14,574 nucleotides of DNA, from assembly GCA_020026285.1 (NCBI GenBank), contig JAHHQS010000100.1, positions 1-14,574 of the forward strand, read 5' to 3'. This document shows positions 1-7,781 of this stretch, in pieces. Under the pieces are notes generated by a model. That model was not told where the DNA came from. It saw only the letters and a list, made by a program, of their open reading frames with translations, and did not search any database. Within the stretch, counting starts at the first letter, position 1, and each line of letters opens with the position of its first letter. Both the position numbers and the translations under genes were made by a program. Source of the stretch: Parabacteroides sp. (lineage in GTDB: Bacteria > Bacteroidota > Bacteroidia > Bacteroidales > Tannerellaceae).

Positions 1-422
1 GAATCAAAAGTAACAAGTTTAAAACCTAACTTTTTTATTTGTTCTAATCTCTTAGCTGGATCTTTTCCTTTAAACAAAGGATATATAGGGTTCCCAAACC
101 AATTATATTTTTTAGATTCTTGAGGAAGAAGATAGTACAACATTCCTAATGCTCGCAAATTAATATTTTCGAACACTAAAACCACATCATCTTTCTGAAT
201 CAACTTTAATTGATTAAGGAATCGACGATCAAACCACAATTGTAAAATAAACAATGGTAAAAAACATTTCCCCACGAACAAAAAACGAGTTATCTTCAGA
301 AACCAATTTTTAGGAGCAGCTAAACCATTCTCTATTACAACAACATCTTCTTTTTTTTCTATTTTCTTAAATAAATAACGAAATGGAGTATTTCGATAAG
401 CTATTATATATAATTAATTCAT
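1..422 (-). pseudogene. N-terminal part of a glycosyltransferase-like capsule protein, stop at codon 3
   Basis: A reading frame on the minus strand runs open from about 413 to the window edge, giving roughly 137 residues such as IIAYRNTPFRYLFKK, then VVVIENGL and NWFGNPIYPLFKGK. The pattern, a short hydrophobic beta strand at the very start and a later W-G-NP-I segment followed by a KKLGFKLVTFD strand, recalls GT-B-like proteins of unknown specificity in Bacteroidetes capsule loci; this is from memory and weak. The only sensible ATG (422-420) is in frame, 21 bases after the stop of the upstream glycosyltransferase gene, but its third codon is TAA (416-414): M-N-stop-L-Y-I-I-A-Y-R. A single change from a lysine codon (AAA) would explain it. 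The next in-frame ATG lies well inside the protein. Either the gene is inactivated, it uses a non-standard start, or there is a sequence error. The C-terminal part lies outside the window. Confidence 0.55.
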
Positions 423-443
423 AAATTATATTATTTACTATTC

Positions 444-1460
444 TTATACATGTTTATTTCTTTTCAACCACTTATTAACTCTATTAATAATAGATTTCTT
501 TATCACTCCAAAATTACCGTATTTCAAATTCAGATATAATTCTTCAAAAGAACGTCCTATTTTAATCCAAGGATGCCCCCATCCCATAATTTTATAAACT
601 TCTTCTTTATAATGAACATTATCTATTACGTATCTAGGATGTTTTAAAGGAAATTCTGTTTCATATCGTTTCATCGTAAATATCTTACGAAGTCCTTTAG
701 GCATTGTCTTTACAGTTCCTGTGAAATGAGTTGAATCAGCAACAATTCCTATATTATTGATCATATTCTTTGTAGGCACAATACTTAACCCTGAATTAAA
801 CAAGACTGCTGCCTGAAAAATAGTTTCATAAAAAGCCTTCCCTTGTTCTTTATGAGACCTACACATTTCGATAAATTCATCCTGCAGTTTTCTCGAATCT
901 ATCAAATTCTTTAACAACTGTAGATTTTCCTTATCGTCCAAGAATGTGTAATGTTCATCCCACTGATCAAAAACACGCTTCCAACTAGCCCAACCAGATA
1001 TAGAGAATGTCGATGTATAGAAATAATCAGAAGAAACATTTGTTGATATTTCTTCTCTATTAAACCCGGTTATCATACTGATTCGGGTATCATTTTCATA
1101 TCTATCCAACATTTCTTTACAGAAAGGGAAGAATGATTGTGACGGGACATCATCATCCTCAAGAACAATACATTTATCAACATGTGAAAATGCCCACTTT
1201 TGAGATAAATATTCAGAAGGGTCACATCCTCGATTAACTTCTTGGAATGCCTGATGCACTTCACACTCCCAATCAATATGACTTACCACCTTACGACAAG
1301 CCATAATTCCATCCATATCTTTTTCATTTCTTGGGCCATCTTGGAACAAGAACAATTTAGAAGGTCTGGCTAACCTAATTTGTTCAAAAACTTCTTCCAA
1401 TAAATTGGGACGATTAAAGAACAATACCAATACGGCAACATCAATCAATGCTGGTTTCAT
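444..1460 (-). CDS. Glycosyltransferase, GT-A-like (GNT-I/HlpA-like nucleotide-diphospho-sugar transferase)
   Basis: This 338-residue soluble protein probably transfers a sugar from a nucleotide sugar to the growing repeat unit at the cytoplasmic face of the membrane. It starts with a GT-A-type strand (VAVLVLFFNRP, about 8-18) and a FLFQDGPR segment near 37-44. An acidic LEDDD motif at 100-104 is the likely metal and nucleotide-sugar binding site (DxD equivalent), and SGWASWKRVFDQWD (155-168) resembles the acceptor-side W-rich motif of this family. There is no signal peptide, but the C terminus is basic (VNKWLKRNKHV), which would suit peripheral membrane attachment. The ATG lies 6 bases after the licD-like gene stop, so the two are probably co-transcribed. 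Donor and acceptor cannot be read from the sequence. Confidence 0.8.
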   Translation of the reverse strand: MKPALIDVAVLVLFFNRPNLLEEVFEQIRLARPSKLFLFQDGPRNEKDMDGIMACRKVVSHIDWECEVHQAFQEVNRGCDPSEYLSQKWAFSHVDKCIVLEDDDVPSQSFFPFCKEMLDRYENDTRISMITGFNREEISTNVSSDYFYTSTFSISGWASWKRVFDQWDEHYTFLDDKENLQLLKNLIDSRKLQDEFIEMCRSHKEQGKAFYETIFQAAVLFNSGLSIVPTKNMINNIGIVADSTHFTGTVKTMPKGLRKIFTMKRYETEFPLKHPRYVIDNVHYKEEVYKIMGWGHPWIKIGRSFEELYLNLKYGNFGVIKKSIINRVNKWLKRNKHV

Positions 1461-1466
1461 ATATTT

Positions 1467-2282
1467 TTATTTATAAATTTCAAGTTTTGAATAATGAGGA
1501 TGTATATCTTTCAAATCAGGCAATTTCATGTAATCTCCATAAATTCTTTTCAAATACGAATCTGAATCATGAGGTACAGGAAACATTTTTCCTTCAAACT
1601 CCATTTCTGATAAAGGAAATATATCTTTCTTATATCGAGGTTTAAAGAACGCCGTTCCAAATGAATGTCTTAATTTATTTGTCGGGATTAATTTTGCCAG
1701 GGAACGTAATATAGGAAAACTGAAATTCTTATTAAACTTAAATATCCTTTGACTTCTTTTCCTTATAACATCTTCTCTTAACGACTTATTATTTATTTGA
1801 TTATATATTTGTCCCTGGCAATGTCCACCAATCCAAGCAAGAAAAAAAGGATTCTTTTCTATTGGAAAAATATCAATATAAATACCTTGATATTTCCAAG
1901 TAAGATCATAACCATTTGTTTCTTCTAAAAGAGAGTTCAAATCTCTTACTTTCGCATAAACAGAAATATAATTGGAATCTGTCTCATTCGTTTGCAAAAC
2001 AAAATTAGATGGTAACTCTTTTGGTAAAACTTCCAGCAAACGTAAATAATCTGAACGCATCATCTCGATATCCAGATCATCATCCCAAGGGATAAAACCT
2101 TTATGCCTTACAGCACCAATCAAAGTTCCCGAACTCAACCAATAAGGGATATTATATATCCTACATACCTTATCCACTGCTATCAGTAACTCCAACATCC
2201 GATGTTGTTGACGACGCAACAAAGAGCCTTCAGGATTAAACTGCTCCCTTAATTTATTTTGTATGTTATAATCTATAGCCAT
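1467..2282 (-). CDS. LicD family phosphotransferase
   Basis: The 271-residue product belongs to the LicD family, whose characterised members transfer phosphocholine or related phospho-groups from a CDP-activated donor onto a glycan. The diagnostic core is at residues 52-72: [20 protein letters not shown], including the nucleotidyltransferase-like acidic triad in WDDDLDI (66-72). YIDIFPIEK (about 135-143) and a C-terminal [13 protein letters not shown] are also typical of the family. The length is normal and all core residues are present, so the gene looks intact. Its ATG overlaps the end of the truncated dehydrogenase frame by 17 bases, so translation may be coupled to it. The nucleotidyltransferase/PLP fusion gene two genes upstream is the natural source of its CDP-linked substrate (inference). 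The substrate need not be choline: no choline kinase (LicA) or choline transporter (LicB) is visible. Confidence 0.85.
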   Translation of the reverse strand: MAIDYNIQNKLREQFNPEGSLLRRQQHRMLELLIAVDKVCRIYNIPYWLSSGTLIGAVRHKGFIPWDDDLDIEMMRSDYLRLLEVLPKELPSNFVLQTNETDSNYISVYAKVRDLNSLLEETNGYDLTWKYQGIYIDIFPIEKNPFFLAWIGGHCQGQIYNQINNKSLREDVIRKRSQRIFKFNKNFSFPILRSLAKLIPTNKLRHSFGTAFFKPRYKKDIFPLSEMEFEGKMFPVPHDSDSYLKRIYGDYMKLPDLKDIHPHYSKLEIYK

Positions 2283-2595
2283 TATATCTTATTAATTCTT
2301 TAAATAAACCTCTAGATATATAACCTGTATTTTCTAAATCATCACCGCATAAATGTCCATCTATCATATAATTAACATAACAAACCAAATCCGAAAAAGG
2401 AATAACGTCTTTTGGATTATCTGTTATATTAGACAATGATCCTTTAATAATCTTACCTTTACAGTTATCTATAGTAAGTTCTTTACTCCATTTTTCAGGA
2501 GATCGAGTAAGAATAGACACCTGAGCTCCTTTACTTGCCATTACACCAGCAATAACATGCCCTAAAGAACCACCGCCACAAATACAAACATTCAT
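2266..2595 (-). pseudogene. Internally deleted octopine/nopaline dehydrogenase-like remnant
   Basis: The frame encodes only 109 residues. The first 70 form the start of a Rossmann fold: MNVCICGGGSLGHVIAGVMA carries the GGGSLGH nucleotide-binding loop (7-13), followed by VSILTRSPEKW, as in NAD/NADP octopine/nopaline dehydrogenase and ketopantoate-reductase-like proteins of about 350 residues. From about residue 72 it jumps to a segment (YMIDGHLCGDDLENTGYI) resembling the extreme C terminus of that family. The central roughly 240 residues, including the catalytic domain, are missing, and the frame is kept. The junction lies near 2370-2390. The ATG abuts the stop of the upstream fusion gene with no gap, and its 3' end overlaps the licD start. 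It cannot be catalytic as it stands. The C-terminal match is from memory; a fusion with an unrelated tail is the alternative. Confidence 0.6.
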
Positions 2596-4407
2596 TTATT
2601 GTATAATTTCTTTTAATTTACTAACCAAATATGAATTATCCTCTCTATCTCTAATCGCTAGTCGAATATAATTTTTCCCTAGGAAAGCAGATTTTGTACC
2701 ACAGTCCTTTATTAACAAATTATATTTATCCAATAAAATCATTGCCAGCTCCGAAGACGTAAATCGATCTGTTACTTCACACAAAAAATAATTTGCTTGA
2801 GATGGAATCACTCTCAGATAATCAACCGTAAGTAATTCTTTATAGAATAAATTTCTCTCTTCCTTAAATCGTTCACATGCTATCGTATAATCACTATCGT
2901 ATTTACTATAGATTTGCATATAGAACTCTGCGAATGAATTAATATTCCAGATACTGACATCTTTCCTGAACTGATCCATACGATTCAAATTGGATGAAGC
3001 TGCCAAACCTAAACGCAAACCTGGAACACCATAAGATTTAGAAATACTTTTTATAATTGTCAATAATGGATATTTCTCTAAAATATCATTTCTCAATAAA
3101 GTATTATCTCGTCCACCATCTGTAAAATCAACAAATGATTCATCTAATACAAACTGAATACCCTTTTCTTTTACCCAATCTAACAACTTAAATAAATCAT
3201 TTATTGGGATGAAATTACCAGAAGGATTATCCGGATTGATTAACAGCAAACTTGAAATATTCTTATCTTGATAGAAATCCATCAAATCTTTTGCCGTATA
3301 ATGGAAATCAGAATTAGCAGGAACAAACTGGACTATTTCTTTTCCAGAACGATTTGGATACTCCTCGAATGTCGGATAAACGATTCCTATATTACCAGAT
3401 ATATGCTCCATTAAACTCTTAATAAGTTCAGCTGCACCATTTCCAACGACGACATAATCCTGCTTCAAGCCAAAATTCTTTGCCATTATCAAGCTATTTA
3501 CAAACATTCCTGAAGGATATTCTGTTAGCAAAACATCGAAATTAGCCTTCAGTTCGCTTTTCATCTTTGGTGTTGGGAAATATGGATTAACCAGATAGCA
3601 AAAATCTTTTAATTTCGGGAAACGCCAATATCCTCCATATCTTTTATGATATAGCTTCAATTGATTCTTATTTTCTGCAAAGATAGTTTCTGCAATATCC
3701 AAATCTTGTACATCATCTATTTCGTACCATTTTTCTCCATCTAAAGGAAGTCCTTTCAATTCACACTTATCTAAAAGAGTAATAACCCTCAAGACTTGTT
3801 CGTAATATTCATTATTTCCTAAAGCTCTACTATATGCTTCCAGGAATGGGACATAGTGTGAACGAAGAAACTCTTTACTAAACTTATATATATTAACAGT
3901 TTTGTAATAATGATCAATATCACTATAACGAAAAGCTTTCTTTGATATGAAATCAACAATATCATTATCCTCATTCAAACAAACCATTGTACCGTCCATC
4001 CATGGTTCATACTTAGCTATCAAAGCTAAATTTGGATATGGATCATCAATAATCTTATGGAATAATGAATCATCAAAAATCAGATCAGATTCTATTAACA
4101 AAGTATCTTTTTCCTGTAACTCTTCTTTAGCTAAATATAAAGAATAGATATTATTTGTCTTATCGTATACAGGATTGTAAATATATTCTATTGGGATATT
4201 CAAATATTTATCCCCAATATGTTTCCTTAATTTTTCACCCTTAAAGCCAATCACCAAGACAATTCGTTCAAGATTTAATTCAGAAAGCTGCCTTAATAAA
4301 CGATCTATTAAACGGACACCATTGACTTTAACCATACATTTCGTATTATCTTTGGTTAATTCTCCTAATCGTTTACCCATTCCGGCTGCCAATATAATTG
4401 CTTGCAT
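2596..4407 (-). CDS. Bifunctional nucleotidyltransferase (LicC-like) - PLP-dependent aminotransferase/decarboxylase (CobD/HisC-like)
   Basis: This 603-residue protein has two enzymes in one chain. Residues 1 to about 245 are a sugar-phosphate/choline-phosphate-type nucleotidyltransferase: LAAGMGKRLGELTKDNTKCM at the start (NTP-binding loop with K23), YNPVYDKTNNIYSLYLA (77-93) as in LicC-like cytidylyltransferases, the acidic IESDLIFDD (105-113; D108 a likely metal ligand) and EIDDVQDLD (229-237). Residues from about 260 to 603 are a fold-type I class I/II PLP enzyme: NPDNPSG (391-397), D422 in LDESFVDF, K457 in SISKSYG as the Schiff-base lysine, and PGLRLGLA (462-469). The P-G-L-R-L-G context is closer to CobD (threonine-phosphate decarboxylase) than to typical HisC. 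With LicD nearby, I infer synthesis of a CDP-activated phospho-amino-alcohol such as phosphoethanolamine. A CMP-aminoethylphosphonate route (PntC-transaminase type) is the main alternative, but no PEP mutase is visible. It heads the lower minus-strand block. Confidence 0.8.
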   Translation of the reverse strand: MQAIILAAGMGKRLGELTKDNTKCMVKVNGVRLIDRLLRQLSELNLERIVLVIGFKGEKLRKHIGDKYLNIPIEYIYNPVYDKTNNIYSLYLAKEELQEKDTLLIESDLIFDDSLFHKIIDDPYPNLALIAKYEPWMDGTMVCLNEDNDIVDFISKKAFRYSDIDHYYKTVNIYKFSKEFLRSHYVPFLEAYSRALGNNEYYEQVLRVITLLDKCELKGLPLDGEKWYEIDDVQDLDIAETIFAENKNQLKLYHKRYGGYWRFPKLKDFCYLVNPYFPTPKMKSELKANFDVLLTEYPSGMFVNSLIMAKNFGLKQDYVVVGNGAAELIKSLMEHISGNIGIVYPTFEEYPNRSGKEIVQFVPANSDFHYTAKDLMDFYQDKNISSLLLINPDNPSGNFIPINDLFKLLDWVKEKGIQFVLDESFVDFTDGGRDNTLLRNDILEKYPLLTIIKSISKSYGVPGLRLGLAASSNLNRMDQFRKDVSIWNINSFAEFYMQIYSKYDSDYTIACERFKEERNLFYKELLTVDYLRVIPSQANYFLCEVTDRFTSSELAMILLDKYNLLIKDCGTKSAFLGKNYIRLAIRDREDNSYLVSKLKEIIQ

Positions 4408-4445
4408 ATTTTATCTTAAGACTTTATATAATGAATTTAATTCCA

Positions 4446-4453
4446 CAAATTTA
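4446..4453 (-). promoter_or_regulatory. Candidate -7 promoter element for the fusion gene block
   Basis: On the minus strand these bases read TAAATTTG, an exact match to the Bacteroidetes -7 consensus TAnnTTTG. They lie about 38 bases before the ATG at 4407, giving a short leader. No clear -33 TTTG is present at the usual spacing, so this remains a candidate. It would give the 4407-to-1 block its own transcript, needed because the plus-strand gene separates it from the genes above. Confidence 0.4.
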
Positions 4454-4475
4454 ACAAAAGGTTTAAGAAGTTCCT

Positions 4476-4483
4476 TAATTTTG
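4476..4483 (+). promoter_or_regulatory. Candidate -7 promoter element for the plus-strand glycosyltransferase
   Basis: TAATTTTG matches the Bacteroidetes -7 consensus TAnnTTTG exactly and lies 19 bases before the ATG at 4503, which would give a leader of only about a dozen bases. The -33 region is poor (TTTA at 4450-4453). It sits back-to-back with the minus-strand -7 element at 4446-4453, so the 95-base gap looks like a compact divergent promoter region. Confidence 0.4.
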
Positions 4484-4502
4484 CAGAATTAATAAGGATT
4501 TT

Positions 4503-5333
4503 ATGGATAGATTACATTTTATACCCGTTGGAGGATTGGCCAATCGTATGAGAGCTGTATCTTCAGCTGTTACTCTTTGCAAAAACACAAAAAATAAAAT
4601 AAATATTATTTGGTTTCAAGATTGGGCTTTACACGCTCCTTTTAAATCTTTATTTCAACCAATAGAATCAGATTTCATAACGCTCAAAGATGCCTCTTTT
4701 ATAGATCATTTATGTTATGACCGCCCTCGCAAAAAGAATTTAGGAATTCCTTTCCTTTTTCAGAAATCAGTCTTTAAATCCTGTATTTATGAAAAAGAAG
4801 TATATTATTTATGTAAAGATAAATTCAATTTTGAACATTGGATAAAACAAGGAAATGTATATATGGCTTCATATAGTCAATTTCAAGATTATTCGTTTAG
4901 ACTATTAAAAGATCTTTTTAAGCCTCAATACGAGCTACAAAAAAGTATAAATCTTAATTGTCAACAATTTACAGATCACACAATTGGAGTCCATATACGG
5001 AGAACAGACAATCAAGCTTCAATAGAACAAAGTCCCCTGAATTTATTTTATGACAAAATTGATAAAGAAATAGAGCAACACATAGATACTTCAATCTTCC
5101 TTGCAACAGACTCAGAGGAAGTAAAACTTCTATTACAAAAACGTTATGGGAAACGCTTATATTTTATGACAGAAAGAGCTGACAGAAGTTCTATTACCGG
5201 AATACAAGGAGGAATAATTGATATGTATACACTTGCTAAAACAAATAAAATATACGGATCTTTTCAAAGTTCTTTTTCAGAACTAGCGTCACAGTTAGGA
5301 GATACTCCATTGGAAATCATAAAAAAAGGCTAA
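4503..5333 (+). CDS. Fucosyltransferase-like glycosyltransferase (GT-B, HxRRxD motif)
   Basis: The 276-residue product resembles bacterial fucosyltransferases of the NodZ/alpha-1,2 and protein O-fucosyltransferase superfamily. It begins with a donor-fold loop containing GGLANRMRA (10-18), has the signature GVHIRRTDN (162-170), whose arginines contact GDP-fucose in characterised members, then FLATDSEE (199-206) and a C-terminal IYGSFQSSFSELASQLG (250-266), matching the S-FS-A motif. There is no signal peptide, so it is cytoplasmic. It is the only polysaccharide gene on the plus strand here: it diverges from the nucleotidyltransferase fusion across 95 bases and converges with the acyltransferase gene, overlapping it by 17 bases. 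No GDP-fucose synthesis genes are in the window. The family is fairly clear; fucose as donor is inference. Confidence 0.72.
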   Translation: MDRLHFIPVGGLANRMRAVSSAVTLCKNTKNKINIIWFQDWALHAPFKSLFQPIESDFITLKDASFIDHLCYDRPRKKNLGIPFLFQKSVFKSCIYEKEVYYLCKDKFNFEHWIKQGNVYMASYSQFQDYSFRLLKDLFKPQYELQKSINLNCQQFTDHTIGVHIRRTDNQASIEQSPLNLFYDKIDKEIEQHIDTSIFLATDSEEVKLLLQKRYGKRLYFMTERADRSSITGIQGGIIDMYTLAKTNKIYGSFQSSFSELASQLGDTPLEIIKKG

Positions 5334-6324
5334 GCTTTCTATTAATGAAATTGATTATTTTTATTTCAACCTTACAAAACAGTTTTCTCCTCAATAGTTC
5401 TACAACAATACTAAATATAAAAATGAAACAGAGCATCAGCACAAAATAAAATATCAAGAGCTCACTATTTAAAGAATTAATATAAAATTTTTCGCCCCAT
5501 CTTATTAATGAACCTTGTAACAAATATATAGGAAAGACAAATTCTGCAATAAAATTTCCAATTTTAGAAAAACAACTCCAACAAGAAAACAGATAAAATA
5601 TAGTAACAGAGGCTGAAATAATTAAAATATTATTATCTCTCGCAAATCTTAATATAATATTTCCAGTCATAAGTGTTAAAATAGTATTTAACAAAAAAAT
5701 ACTACCTAAACTTCCCAAAAGAAATTTCCAGGGATTCTTTCTAATCCACTCAGGAGTTCCGTATTCTTTTAAATATCGGCCTAATAAATATACAAATAAT
5801 AAATTTACGACACCTTTTCCTGTGTCATTTTGTATTTCAAAAAAGAAAAAAGAAGGAGCTATAAAAAAGAAAAATCCTCCAATCAGTAATAACTTCTCAT
5901 AATCCTTTTTAGACAACACCTCTATTATTTTATTTAAATATGGAGAGAAACAATAAATAACTATGTAACAAGTTATGAACCAATACTTTTTACTCAATAC
6001 AGGTAATAAGCTAGAAGCGAACTCAACATAACAAAACGTTTTATCCAGAAGGAATAGCTCTCCAAAATAAGTAAACAAAGAATAGAACCAAACAATAAAT
6101 AAAACCTTAAATAACTTCGGCCATTTAAAATGTATTTTCCAAAAACCTGAAATTAAAATAAATATTGTAACACCTGTATTTCCTAAAGTATTGACAAATA
6201 AAATCATTCCCTTGTTAAATACATTTTCAGTATCAAAAACAGGGCCTAAAATATGCATCGCCGTAATTAAGGAAATACATAAAATACGTAAATATTCAAA
6301 ATTAGTCTGTCGAACAATACTCAT
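5317..6324 (-). CDS. Acyltransferase family 3 membrane protein (probable polysaccharide O-acyltransferase)
   Basis: This integral membrane protein (335 residues from the chosen start) has about ten hydrophobic segments and the acyltransferase-3 opening QTNFEYLRILC, followed by H24 in TAMHILGP, the conserved histidine of the first membrane helix. NTGVTIFILISGFW, then KYWFITCYIVIYCFSPYLNK with the W-F helix, are also family hallmarks. Family members add acetyl or other acyl groups to polysaccharides at the membrane. I chose ATG 6324 over ATG 6354: it forms an ATGA overlap with the flippase stop, has a purine-rich stretch before it, and starts just before the conserved RQTNFEYLR. The longer start would add ten residues (MFGVYLEEKE). 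The gene is very AT-rich, more so than ugd or metG, which suggests foreign origin. Its 3' end overlaps the convergent plus-strand glycosyltransferase. Confidence 0.82.
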   Translation of the reverse strand: MSIVRQTNFEYLRILCISLITAMHILGPVFDTENVFNKGMILFVNTLGNTGVTIFILISGFWKIHFKWPKLFKVLFIVWFYSLFTYFGELFLLDKTFCYVEFASSLLPVLSKKYWFITCYIVIYCFSPYLNKIIEVLSKKDYEKLLLIGGFFFFIAPSFFFFEIQNDTGKGVVNLLFVYLLGRYLKEYGTPEWIRKNPWKFLLGSLGSIFLLNTILTLMTGNIILRFARDNNILIISASVTIFYLFSCWSCFSKIGNFIAEFVFPIYLLQGSLIRWGEKFYINSLNSELLIFYFVLMLCFIFIFSIVVELLRRKLFCKVEIKIINFINRKLSLFL

Positions 6325-7763
6325 TTCTTTTTCTTCAAGATATACCCCAAACATTCTTTAAAAGTAACAGATCCACTTATCCACATAATAAAAACATAAA
6401 GTATGGCAGCAATTACTATCCTTGACACTAGTAACAAATAAATATTGGATATTCCTAAAGTCAGCAAATAAGTCACCACCATAACTGCAGAAGCAACTAC
6501 AGCATACGAAAAAACATCTTTAAATGCGTCAATCAGATGCAATTCGATTTCCTTTCTTACAAAAGAATACCAAACAAACAACCAAATAATATTAATACAA
6601 ACATAAACAGAAACCATTGTAAAGATTCCATATTTATGTAATAACAACATTATTAATAATTGTAATACGCCCAGAACTATTGTATTATATAGATATATAT
6701 CAGATTTTCCTCTACTTATCAATAGATTTGAAAAAAGGCCCGCTATCGGAATAAAAGCTCCTCCAATAGCCAAAAGTCTCAATAACTGTGCACTGACCAA
6801 CCATTTGTCAGTTATAGCAATTGTAATCAATTCTGGAGCAACCAAAGATAACCCAAACATACATGGGAAAGATATAAAGGACGTAAAACGTAACATCTTC
6901 CGAAAAGCTCTTAACTGACGTTCCTTATCATCTGTTACTTGTGCCAGAACCGGTTGAGCTACACTTCCTACCATTCCCGTTATCAAAGAATGTCCCATAT
7001 AATTCCATTTATTAGCCTGATTATATTGCCCTACTTCTTTCTCAGTATAGAATCGTCCTAAAATTATAGAAAAGATATTATTATTAATATGGTTGAATAT
7101 ATTTGTAAACAACAACTTGCTACTAAAGCCTATCATCTCACGAATTGGAGTAAATGTAAAATGTAAGGTTGGCCGCCATGGGCATTTTATCCATAAATAA
7201 ATATTCAATACAGATATATAAACTATACTTTGTGTCGCAATTCCCCAATAAGAAAAGCCATTAAAGGCTAGTATAACACCCACAATACCAGATATTCCCA
7301 AGGCTAAAATAGTTCCTAATGCTTTATCCCGTACCATCAGATTACGAAACACATAGGTTCCGGGTATTATACCTGTACTTGCTATAAAAAATCCTAAGAA
7401 AGAATACCTCGCTAAAGGTATCAGTTCTGGCTGATTATAAAAATCAGCAATTAATGGAGCAGAAAAAAACAATAACCAATACAAACAAAAACTTAGACCC
7501 AAAGAAAACCAAAAAACAGAATTATAATCCTGATCAGTCACTTCCTTCTTATTGGCCAAGGCTGAAATGAATCCACTCTCCTGTAAGGCTCCTGCAATCA
7601 AAGAGAAGACCGTCAGCATACCTACCATACCATAGTCTGCCGGAGTCAGCAGACGTGCCAGAAAAATACCGAAGAAAAGATTCAGGAATTGTTGAGTTCC
7701 ATTGTTAATCAATCCCCAGAACAATCCTCTCGCAGTTTTTTGTTTTAACGTTTCTTCAGCCAT
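6321..7763 (-). CDS. Polysaccharide flippase, Wzx/WzxC-like (MOP superfamily)
   Basis: The product (480 residues) has about 12-14 hydrophobic segments and matches the polysaccharide-export branch of the MOP/MATE superfamily, which flips undecaprenyl-linked repeat units across the inner membrane. Typical features are the start KQKTARGLFWGLINNGTQQ, LARLLTPADYGMVGMLTVF near 36-54, YNQANKWNYMGHSLITGMVG in the middle and the loop LAQVTDDKERQLRAFRKML. The basic tail ILKKKK is on the cytoplasmic side. I use the ATG at 7763 (MAEETLKQ); a TTG at 7772 in the same frame would add three residues and lies closer to an AGGAAAA stretch, so it cannot be excluded. It begins 18 bases after the ugd stop and overlaps the acyltransferase start by 4 bases, indicating one operon. 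No Wzy polymerase is visible. Confidence 0.9.
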   Translation of the reverse strand: MAEETLKQKTARGLFWGLINNGTQQFLNLFFGIFLARLLTPADYGMVGMLTVFSLIAGALQESGFISALANKKEVTDQDYNSVFWFSLGLSFCLYWLLFFSAPLIADFYNQPELIPLARYSFLGFFIASTGIIPGTYVFRNLMVRDKALGTILALGISGIVGVILAFNGFSYWGIATQSIVYISVLNIYLWIKCPWRPTLHFTFTPIREMIGFSSKLLFTNIFNHINNNIFSIILGRFYTEKEVGQYNQANKWNYMGHSLITGMVGSVAQPVLAQVTDDKERQLRAFRKMLRFTSFISFPCMFGLSLVAPELITIAITDKWLVSAQLLRLLAIGGAFIPIAGLFSNLLISRGKSDIYLYNTIVLGVLQLLIMLLLHKYGIFTMVSVYVCINIIWLFVWYSFVRKEIELHLIDAFKDVFSYAVVASAVMVVTYLLTLGISNIYLLLVSRIVIAAILYVFIMWISGSVTFKECLGYILKKKK

Positions 7764-7781
7764 TAAATTCAATTTTCCTGA

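Noticed and set aside
351..358. Run of eight T (A8 on the coding strand) as a phase-variation tract
   Set aside because: It is in a lysine/glutamate-rich coding stretch (IEKKEDV), the frame is correct through it, and runs of this length are common in such AT-rich DNA. The stop at codon 3 is unrelated to it.
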